A stretch of 44,070 nt of DNA from Phycisphaerae bacterium. GTDB lineage: Bacteria; Planctomycetota; Phycisphaerae; UBA1845; JAFGLZ01. The position numbers and the translations under genes were made by a program. Below the pieces are notes generated by a model, which worked only from the letters and a program-made list of their open reading frames with translations, searched no databases and was not told the origin of the DNA. The stretch is taken from contig JAFGLZ010000077.1 of assembly GCA_016927755.1 (NCBI GenBank), positions 1 to 44,070 of the forward strand, written 5' to 3'. Numbering within the stretch: the stretch's first letter is position 1; each line of letters starts with the position of its first letter. Below, piece after piece: positions 37,893-44,070 of the stretch.

Positions 37893-39998
37893 ATGCCATA
37901 CACGCATAAGGTCTTTCTGAGCTACTCGCACGACGACTGCGATGACGTGGGCCTGATCGCCCGCTTCCTCAAGCTCATCGGCGTCCCCGTATGGTTTGAC
38001 GAGACCGAAGGGCCCTTCGCCGGCCAACTGCCCCAGACGCTTCGTGCCGGGATAGACCGGAGCGAATTCTTCGCGTTCGTCCAATCCGAGAATACTGCGC
38101 GAGCCTCAGCCTACCTGCAGTTGGAGGCGGCGCATTTTCGGTCAAGCCGAAGCGTCCCGGAATCAGCCTCGTTCATTCTCCTGAAGCTCTCGCCAGGCAG
38201 CCTCCCGCCAGCCCTAGCGGAATATGCCATCCCGATCACGGACGCGTTCGATTTCTCGGTGTCCTTCCTTGACGGCCTATCGAAACTCGCTCGCTTCTTC
38301 AGACCGTCTGAGTCCGGCATTCTGAAGTACTTTCCAAGGGACAGACTTATCCCGGGATGGCTGCTTGACATGCTCATCGAGAAGACCGCCCGGGAGATAT
38401 GCCTCATGGGACACTCAATGGCCGGCGTCCTCGCCGACAGCAGGGATAAGCACCTGATTGGGGCCGCCCTCGAGCGAGGCGTCCCCTCGGCAAGACTTCT
38501 CCTCCTTACCCCGAACCTTCCCCGGTTGCAGCAGCTACGCGAGGCTCAGATGGGTCTTAGACAAGGAACGGCCTTGCACGAGAAGATCCTCCAGTCACTA
38601 GAGCTTGTCAGGAACCTCAAGACCGAACACCAGAGTATCGGCCAAGAAGGCCCCTTACAGGTCCGCGTCACCAGCCACATCATGTATTCGAAGCTGTACC
38701 TCTGCGATTCCCTGGCCGTCGTGACCGGCTACAGCAGCATTGCCGAAAGCGGCGACAATAGCCCGGCGTTCTTGGTCCACGACATTGGCGATTCCGAGTC
38801 TGTGTACTCCTTCCACCAGTCGGAGTTCGATAGGTGCTGGAATCGTGCGATGCACCCGGAGGACGCCAGCAGAAGCCTGGAATTGAACGATACAAGCCGG
38901 ATTCTCTCCCACCGTGACCACGTGTCGCACATCAGCCGTTGGCTCTCCGTCAAGGAAGACAAGCTGTGGCCCCCATCGATGCTCATCGTTTATCCCACCT
39001 ATCAGTGCTCAATCTCGGATCACCAAGGCAACTCGCGTCCCCTCTGTCGGGATTGCGCCTATGCCCGAAAACGTGGGAATCACCACTTGCCCTTCGATCT
39101 CCTCGAGAGGATCCTAGGCGATGCCGTCCGCGAAGGTGTAGACCGGATCGAGTTTTCAGGTGGCGGAGAGCCCCTGCAGTACCGGTATATTGAGGATCTG
39201 CTCGGACTGGTTGAGACGCTCAAGAAGGATAGGCGCGATATCATCTTCGGACTTCTGACGAATGGTTTTCACCTGAGCGACGGGAAGCGCGCGGGGGTCG
39301 CCCAAGCTTTCACGTACGTCAGGTTCAGTTACGCTGATGCGATACTCGATGACGAGGATCTCGAGAGCAGATTCCTGGACCCGTTCAGGTCCTTCCTGTC
39401 TCTCGTTCAACCTTCCCCGACTCCGCGCGTGGGTCTGAAGTTCCTCGTGAGGAACGGGAACGCCGGTCGGCTTGTCGAGAAGATGCTCCAGTTGAGAAAG
39501 GCGATTGGCCAGGACCTCTTCATGCGGATCCATCACATTCGCGTCAAGGCCTTGAGAAGCGACAAGCCTGGCAAGCCGCCGCGAGCTTCGGACTGTGCAG
39601 CATTCAAACACGACTTTTACGACCACATATTCGCGGATCGCTACAGGTGGCCTGAAGATGTTCAGGTTGACCTAGACACCGACGACCTACCTGAAGACTT
39701 CCGTTGTCGATTGAGCCCTCTTGCCGCCGTTGTTGACCCACACGGGGCGGTGTGGCCGTGCTGCAACTACCTAGACATGACAACGAATGAGCGGATCGGC
39801 GACTGGAAATCACACAGTCTCCGCGAGTTCTGGGGAACATCTGAGCACAGGGACATACTCCTCCGCATTCGACCAAGAATCGCGTGCAACGCAAGGAACG
39901 GTACGAGTTGCCGTTTCGCGAGATACCAGGAGGTTCTGGAGAACTCTCTCCCAAGCGACGGCCCCTCGATACCGTGGTCCAGCTCGGATTACCTCTGA
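37893..39998 (+). CDS. TIR / degenerate PLD-like / radical SAM-SPASM-like fusion protein
   Basis: A 701-residue three-part protein. (1) TIR, residues 5-140: KVFLSYSHDDCDDVGLIARF, VPVWFDETEG and ARASAYLQLEAAHF, with E78 in the NADase-glutamate position. (2) PLD-like, about 160-320: GVPSARLLLLTPN, then Y265-S-K267-x4-D272-x6-G279, an HxK(x)4D(x)6G pattern with Tyr for His; it ends in FHQSEFDRCWNRAM. (3) Radical SAM, about 360-560: C372-x12-C385-x2-C388 (normally Cx3Cx2C) and FSGGGEPLQY. A SPASM-like tail follows with C605, C623, C624, C665 and C673 (DPHGAVWPCCNYLD, IGDWKSHSLREFW). TIR domains cleave NAD+ or signal in immunity; radical SAM enzymes do radical chemistry on peptides or nucleotides. 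A defence or stress effector is inferred. ATG 37893 has GGAG 8 bases upstream. No partner gene is adjacent. Confidence 0.9.
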   Translation: MPYTHKVFLSYSHDDCDDVGLIARFLKLIGVPVWFDETEGPFAGQLPQTLRAGIDRSEFFAFVQSENTARASAYLQLEAAHFRSSRSVPESASFILLKLSPGSLPPALAEYAIPITDAFDFSVSFLDGLSKLARFFRPSESGILKYFPRDRLIPGWLLDMLIEKTAREICLMGHSMAGVLADSRDKHLIGAALERGVPSARLLLLTPNLPRLQQLREAQMGLRQGTALHEKILQSLELVRNLKTEHQSIGQEGPLQVRVTSHIMYSKLYLCDSLAVVTGYSSIAESGDNSPAFLVHDIGDSESVYSFHQSEFDRCWNRAMHPEDASRSLELNDTSRILSHRDHVSHISRWLSVKEDKLWPPSMLIVYPTYQCSISDHQGNSRPLCRDCAYARKRGNHHLPFDLLERILGDAVREGVDRIEFSGGGEPLQYRYIEDLLGLVETLKKDRRDIIFGLLTNGFHLSDGKRAGVAQAFTYVRFSYADAILDDEDLESRFLDPFRSFLSLVQPSPTPRVGLKFLVRNGNAGRLVEKMLQLRKAIGQDLFMRIHHIRVKALRSDKPGKPPRASDCAAFKHDFYDHIFADRYRWPEDVQVDLDTDDLPEDFRCRLSPLAAVVDPHGAVWPCCNYLDMTTNERIGDWKSHSLREFWGTSEHRDILLRIRPRIACNARNGTSCRFARYQEVLENSLPSDGPSIPWSSSDYL

Positions 39999-40192
39999 GT
40001 CGTGTCGAGACGAGGAAGGACGAAGCCAATGCCTCGTTTCTCTCCGCGCCCGCCCCGTTGCGGACTGGGCTGGTTCACAGTAGCCTGCATACGTTCGCGG
40101 CGCGAGGCGTGAGGCCACGATCGAGCGTCCCCGGGGTTCTGAAGTGAGCGTCGTTCGGGACGGCGCGGGAAACGCAGTGAGGATTGACCATC

Positions 40193-41407
40193 ATGAGGAT
40201 GCGTGTTCGGCTTCTCGTTCTCGCAGGGCTGCTTCATTCAGCCTGCGTGGCTCTAAGAGCGGAGGATCACGTGAGCGGCGGATCGGCGTCGTCGAACCCG
40301 GAATACACCGTCGCGGCGTTCTACTGGCCCGCGTATCACGACGAGCCCAGGTGGCGAACGTTCTTTCGAGGGACGGAGGGCGAGTGGGAGATCATCCGCA
40401 ATTCCAAGCCTAAGTACGAGGGCCACTGGCAGCCGCGCGTCCCGCTGTGGGGCTACGAGGACGAGTCGGACCCGAAGGTCATGGCCAAGAAGATCGACGC
40501 GGCCGCTTCTTGCGGGGTGAACGCCTTCATCTTCGACTGGTACTGGTATGACGGCAAGCCGTTCCTCGAGGACTGCATCAACGACGGATTTCTCGGGGCG
40601 CCGAACAACGGCAAGATCAGGTTCTATCTCATGTGGGCGAATCACGACGCCACGACGCTGTGGGACATCGAGCGATCGCACAAGCACGAGGTCATCTGGC
40701 CCGGGGCCGTGGATCGTGCGACGTTCGACGTGGTGGCCGACCGGGTCATCGCCAAGTACTTCAAGCATCCGTCGTACTACAGGATCGACGGGAAGCCCGT
40801 CTTTTCGATCTATGAGATCGGGACGTTGATCAAGGGACTGGGCGGGACGGAGAAGACCCGCGCCGCACTCGACGACTTCGAGCGGAAGGTGAAGGCGGCG
40901 GGCTTTCCGGGGCTGCATCTACAGGGCATCCTGTGGGGTCAGTTTCCCAAGACGCTGGGCGAGACGGTGCCGGGGGACAGACAGAGCACGCAGGAGAATA
41001 CGGTGAGGGCTCTCGGCATCGACAGCCTGACCAACTACCAGTTCGTGCATCTCTCGGCGCCGATCGACGATTACATGGCGTGGGCCGAGAAGGCCATGGC
41101 ATTGTGGCCCAGGTGGGACAAGGAGTTCTCGGTGCCGTACTTCCCGCACGTCTCGGTCCACTGGGACAATAACCCGCGCTTCAAGACCTATACGCATTGC
41201 GTCAAGGACAACGCGACGCCCGAGAACTTCGAGAAGCTGCTGAGGAAGGCCAAGGCCTACGCCGACGCGCACCCGAACCAGCCGAAGCTCATCACGATCA
41301 ACGCCTGGAACGAGTGGTCCGAGGGCAGCTATCTCGAGCCGGACACGCGATACAAGATGGCCTATCTCGAGGCGGTCAGGCGCGTCTTCGGCCCGGGGAA
41401 GAGATAG
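40193..41407 (+). CDS. Exported WbsX/GH99-like glycoside-active protein
   Basis: A 404-residue protein with a signal peptide (MRMRVRLLVLAGLLHSACVA, possibly a lipobox at HSAC). The mature domain starts YTVAAFYWPAYHDEPRW and contains AAASCGVNAFIFDWYWYDGK, a (beta/alpha)8-type strand, and KLITINAWNEWSEGSYLEPD, the signature of the WbsX/GH99-like family. GH99 enzymes are endo-alpha-mannosidases; WbsX proteins sit in polysaccharide clusters. Substrate and mechanism here are unproven. The ATG at 40193 (or 40199) follows a GAGG; the TTG at 40184 is less likely. It follows the TIR gene by 194 bases with no sign of coupling. Confidence 0.86.
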   Translation: MRMRVRLLVLAGLLHSACVALRAEDHVSGGSASSNPEYTVAAFYWPAYHDEPRWRTFFRGTEGEWEIIRNSKPKYEGHWQPRVPLWGYEDESDPKVMAKKIDAAASCGVNAFIFDWYWYDGKPFLEDCINDGFLGAPNNGKIRFYLMWANHDATTLWDIERSHKHEVIWPGAVDRATFDVVADRVIAKYFKHPSYYRIDGKPVFSIYEIGTLIKGLGGTEKTRAALDDFERKVKAAGFPGLHLQGILWGQFPKTLGETVPGDRQSTQENTVRALGIDSLTNYQFVHLSAPIDDYMAWAEKAMALWPRWDKEFSVPYFPHVSVHWDNNPRFKTYTHCVKDNATPENFEKLLRKAKAYADAHPNQPKLITINAWNEWSEGSYLEPDTRYKMAYLEAVRRVFGPGKR

Positions 41408-41463
41408 CCTTGGGGCCTCGGACTCATGGCCTCAGGGCTCGGCGCTGGGTCGGTGGTGCTTGA

Positions 41464-42081
41464 ATGGTGACGAAGGCAACGGAGATCGTTGAGGCTTGTG
41501 TCCTGCTGTGGGCGGTCATCGACCCCATCGGGACTATTCCGGTCTTCATCGCCGTAACGCGCTCTCACGCGGACGAGCATCGGTCGTGGATTGCCTTGCG
41601 CGCGGTTCTGGTGGCCGGGGGCGTGCTCTTCTTCTTCCTGATCGCCGGGCAGCTCCTGCTGGAGGCCATGGGGGTGCCGCTGATCGTCTTCCAGATATCC
41701 GGCGGGGTCGTGCTCTTCCTCTTCTCGCTGACGATGATCTTCGGGGAGAGCAAGCCCGACGAGGAGGTCAAGATCGTCCGTTCGCACCAGGAGACGGCGG
41801 TCTTCCCGCTGGCGGTTCCATCGATCGCCGGGCCCGGGGCGATCATCGCCGTGATGGTCCTGACCGACAACCACCGCTTCTCGATTCTCCATCAGGTCGG
41901 CATCGCGGTGATCATCATCGGCATCCTGGCGATCACGCTGGTCCTCTTGGTCCTCAGCGGGCGGATCTACAAGTACATCGGCAACGCCGGCGCCAGCGTC
42001 ATCAGCCGCATCATGGGGTTGATCCTGAGCGCCGTGGCCGCAAACAACATCCTCGTCGGACTCAAGGAGTACTTCGGGTAG
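41464..42081 (+). CDS. MarC/YhgN-family inner-membrane protein
   Basis: A 205-residue protein with six predicted membrane spans. It opens ACVLLWAVIDPIGTIPVFIA, the family signature (DPIG.IP), with LIVFQISGGVVLFLFSLTMI, AVFPLAVPSIAGPGAIIAVM and a closing RIMGLILSAVAANNILVGLK. MarC (UPF0056) proteins are of unknown function; the old link to multiple antibiotic resistance has not held up. The ATG follows GGTGGTGCTTGA, a weak site. The stop is 16 bases from the convergent rsmB stop, so no terminator space remains. Confidence 0.93.
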   Translation: MVTKATEIVEACVLLWAVIDPIGTIPVFIAVTRSHADEHRSWIALRAVLVAGGVLFFFLIAGQLLLEAMGVPLIVFQISGGVVLFLFSLTMIFGESKPDEEVKIVRSHQETAVFPLAVPSIAGPGAIIAVMVLTDNHRFSILHQVGIAVIIIGILAITLVLLVLSGRIYKYIGNAGASVISRIMGLILSAVAANNILVGLKEYFG

Positions 42082-42097
42082 CGATCGACTCGCGGGG

Positions 42098-43513
42098 TCA
42101 CTCCCGCAGCATGACCGCGTGGAAGCCGCCGTCCCGCCAGTCAGTAACGTGCTGGCCGACGGTTGGAAGCGTGAGGTTGCTCCTGAGCAGGCGCCAGCCG
42201 GGCGTCGTCGAGAGAAACCGCTGAACGACGTCCTCGTTCTCTTCTTGCTCGATGCTGCACGTCGAGTAGATCAGCTTGCCGCCGCGTCTGACGTGGGTCG
42301 CGGCCGCGGCGAGCAGATCGGACTGGATCCGAGACAGCGACTGGAGATGTCGCTTGTCGATCCGATATCTTGCCTCGGGGCGGCGCGCCAGGACGCCGCT
42401 GTTGCTGCAGGGAACGTCGGCCAATGCCAGTTCGAACGGTCCGACCTCTCCGGCCATCGCCGGGAGTTCGTCGCTCTGGACCGCCTTGACGCACGTGGCC
42501 CCCATTCGATGGCAGTTCTCCTTGATCATGGTCGTCTTCTCGGGCGTCCGGTCGCAGGCGAGGATGAGCCCCTCGTTGCCCAGGTACTCGGCCAGTTGAG
42601 TGGTTTTGGTTCCCGGCCCGGCGCAGAGGTCGAGGACCTTCGATCCCGGCTTGGGCGGCGCCGAGGCGACCACGGCCTGGGCGGTCGCATCCTGGGGCTG
42701 GCAGAACCCCTGCATCACGGCGGAGAGGTGTCGAACGGGCGGCGAGTCCGACACGAAGACGGCCCCCGTGGTCGGATCGGCCTCCGCAGAGACGCCTTCG
42801 GCCCGCAGTCGCGAGACGAGATCCCGCGAATCGGAGCGGATGTGATTCGGTCTGAGCACCAGCGGGGGGCGCAAGCTACCGGAAAGGCAGATCTCCTCCG
42901 TCTTATCCCGACCAAACCGGCCGAGCCATTCGCGGATCAGCCCGACGGGATGGGAAGTCGACACGGAGAGATACGCCGGCACGTCCCGCGACGGCTCGGG
43001 GAACACGTCGGTGGCGAACTCCCGCCATCGACGCCGATCGATCCGAACGCATCGTGTCGGACGATCGGCCCCCGACACGGGGATGTCGTCGTGCCGACGG
43101 CGGAGGAGTTCGCGCAGCACCGCGTTCACCAACCCGCCTGCCTTGGGGCCCGCCAACTCCTTGGCTTGGGCGACCGCGGAGTCGACGGCCGCGAACGACG
43201 GGATTCGATCCAGCCAGATGAGTTGGTATACGGCCACGCCCATGACGGATATCAAGCCGTGATCGAGATTGCGCAGCTTGCCTCGGAACACCAAGCAGAT
43301 GAGGTGCTCCAACGTCAGGCGATGCCTGACCACGCCCAGGGCCAATTCGGTGGCCAGAGCGGCCTCGGCTCTGGCTGGCTTGCGCTGATTGATAAGGCGG
43401 TCGAGCTGGTGCTGAATGAAGGGCCCTGCCTGGCGGAGGCCCCGCAGCGCCTCGACGGCGATGTCTCGCGACGTCGCGGACGTCAGGCTACTTTTGCTTC
43501 TGGAGCTCGCCAA
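42098..43513 (-). CDS. rsmB: 16S rRNA (cytosine-967 C5)-methyltransferase
   Basis: A 471-residue enzyme that methylates C967 of 16S rRNA with SAM. The N-terminal NusB-like domain has TSRDIAVEALRGLRQAGPFI and VDSAVAQAKELAGPKAGGLV. The Rossmann methyltransferase domain has VLDLCAGPGTKTTQLAEYLG, LADVPCSNSGVLARRPEARY (PC motif) and the catalytic STCSIEQEENEDVV. The protein is longer than E. coli RsmB (429) because of an insert near 150-240. The start is TTG at 43513, the first possible in this frame (a stop lies 9 bases upstream); it has no ribosome binding site, so a start slightly further in is possible. A consensus DnaA box lies just upstream. Confidence 0.93.
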   Translation of the reverse strand: MASSRSKSSLTSATSRDIAVEALRGLRQAGPFIQHQLDRLINQRKPARAEAALATELALGVVRHRLTLEHLICLVFRGKLRNLDHGLISVMGVAVYQLIWLDRIPSFAAVDSAVAQAKELAGPKAGGLVNAVLRELLRRRHDDIPVSGADRPTRCVRIDRRRWREFATDVFPEPSRDVPAYLSVSTSHPVGLIREWLGRFGRDKTEEICLSGSLRPPLVLRPNHIRSDSRDLVSRLRAEGVSAEADPTTGAVFVSDSPPVRHLSAVMQGFCQPQDATAQAVVASAPPKPGSKVLDLCAGPGTKTTQLAEYLGNEGLILACDRTPEKTTMIKENCHRMGATCVKAVQSDELPAMAGEVGPFELALADVPCSNSGVLARRPEARYRIDKRHLQSLSRIQSDLLAAAATHVRRGGKLIYSTCSIEQEENEDVVQRFLSTTPGWRLLRSNLTLPTVGQHVTDWRDGGFHAVMLRE

Positions 43514-43519
43514 AGACGG

Positions 43520-43528
43520 TTATCCACA
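43520..43528 (+). promoter_or_regulatory. Single consensus DnaA box
   Basis: TTATCCACA, a perfect match to the TTATNCACA consensus, 7 bases upstream of the rsmB start codon. It is single, with no cluster or AT-rich unwinding region nearby, so this is not an origin; it could be a DnaA-controlled promoter or chance. Confidence 0.4.
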
Positions 43529-43623
43529 ATAGGCTTCAGGCCAATAGGTTGCGTCATTTCATCGGTCCGATAAGAGCGGGGGAGTCACACCGCAAACGCG
43601 ATTTGGCCCGAAGGGCGCGGAAA

Positions 43624-43666
43624 AGTCAATCACTCCTTGACTCCCGTGACGCCGCAAGCCTAGCAT
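43624..43666 (+). promoter_or_regulatory. Promoter candidate with overlapping inverted repeat for the 43840 gene
   Basis: TTGACT (43637-43642), an 18-base spacer and TAGCAT (43661-43666, four of six). The -35 is the right arm of a perfect inverted repeat AGTCAA-tcactcc-TTGACT (43624-43642), a likely operator. The leader to 43840 is about 165 bases and shows no known riboswitch. Confidence 0.45.
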
Positions 43667-43839
43667 TGGGTGACTTTGGGGGACAAGTCATGCGGAGTCT
43701 GGGGAGGCTCCGGCACTAGAGCTCACGGAACATTGTGTAAGAAGACCATCAAGGGGTGATGGTATGGATTGCGCGTACGGTGTGCGCGCCACTTCCGTCA
43801 GGCTTCAGAGGAGTCCTGGCTAGATAAGGAGGAGTTACG

Positions 43840-44070
43840 ATGAGATTGGCAGGGGTATTGGGTGTTCTATTGTTTGTGGCCGCTCCCGTAATGGCCGGCG
43901 AAATCGATTACACGTTCGACGTCATTAGCGGTACGCTGACCGTGGACACGACGCCGAATGATATCGCCGTTCCTGACCCGGCTATCGTGAATCTCGGCGG
44001 AACGTTCATGGCCACCTTCGTAACGCAGAGCGATGGCCACATCGGCGAGAGCGACACGATTCTGCTCGGC
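43840..44070 (+). CDS. Exported protein, partial (runs off window end)
   Basis: Seventy-seven codons are visible. The signal peptide (MRLAGVLGVLLFVAAPVMAG) would be cleaved after VMA. The mature start (EIDYTFDVISGTLTVDTTPN) and following beta-rich sequence (GGTFMATFVTQSDGHIGESD) resemble the N-terminus of a secreted, possibly PEP-CTERM, protein of planctomycetes; the C-terminus that would decide this is outside. The ATG at 43840 has AAGGAGG 7 bases upstream, the strongest ribosome binding site in the window, which suggests high expression. Confidence 0.8.
   Translation, partial: MRLAGVLGVLLFVAAPVMAGEIDYTFDVISGTLTVDTTPNDIAVPDPAIVNLGGTFMATFVTQSDGHIGESDTILLG

Noticed and set aside
43520..43528. 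Replication origin
   Set aside because: One DnaA box only, no AT-rich region and no dnaA, dnaN or parAB genes in the window.
42119..43573. 484-codon plus-strand frame opposite rsmB
   Set aside because: Antisense to an intact RsmB; no recognisable motif.

Overview
The window looks like a chromosomal stretch from a high-G+C planctomycete-type bacterium, most likely of the Phycisphaerae or an uncultured relative. The evidence is a PEP-CTERM exported protein, Asp-Pro-Asn-rich secreted proteins, a type II pseudopilin-like protein with a planctomycete-style tail, a Tat-exported Gfo/Idh oxidoreductase, a WbsX/GH99-like protein, DNRLRE proteins, and several kinds of dispersed palindromic intergenic repeat. 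The taxonomic call is inference. No rRNA, tRNA, CRISPR array, transposase or phage gene was recognised.

1-12.7 kb is almost entirely minus strand. After a 5' fragment of mobA and a coiled-coil lipoprotein comes a compact seven-gene cluster, read from 8766 down to 1477: DUF502 membrane protein, short Hpf, EIIA(Ntr/Fru), HPr, Enzyme I, a DUF2344 radical-SAM-linked protein and RNase E/G. It combines a PTS relay that has no transporter subunit with ribosome hibernation and RNA processing. A GT4/GT2 glycosyltransferase pair and a membrane-anchored alpha/beta hydrolase follow.

12.7-24 kb is accessory in character. It holds a kexin-like S8 protease with two PKD domains, a Gfo/Idh oxidoreductase bracketed by copies of one intergenic repeat, a PIG-L/LmbE deacetylase, arrays of 7-bp and 10-bp tandem repeats, three exported proteins of unknown role (one with a possible transglutaminase-like fold) and a DPN-rich exported protein.

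24-37 kb contains ispH, a DUF4405 membrane protein, a pseudopilin, two tandem DNRLRE paralogues with different C-terminal sorting tails, a DtxR/MntR regulator with a good promoter, a lipoprotein, a 12-bp minisatellite, a membrane coiled-coil protein overlapping a stand-alone Clp N-domain protein, a LOG-family protein, an orphan HlyD-type adaptor and an AsmA-like protein.

37-44 kb carries the most unusual gene: a 701-residue fusion of a TIR domain, a degenerate phospholipase-D-like domain and a radical SAM domain with a cysteine-rich C-terminal extension. It stands alone behind an 830-bp upstream region with no convincing gene. It is followed by a WbsX/GH99-like protein, a MarC-family membrane protein, RsmB and the start of another exported protein. 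The two strongest leads are this TIR-radical SAM fusion and a candidate Cys-Gly C-terminal sorting signal shared by three exported proteins.
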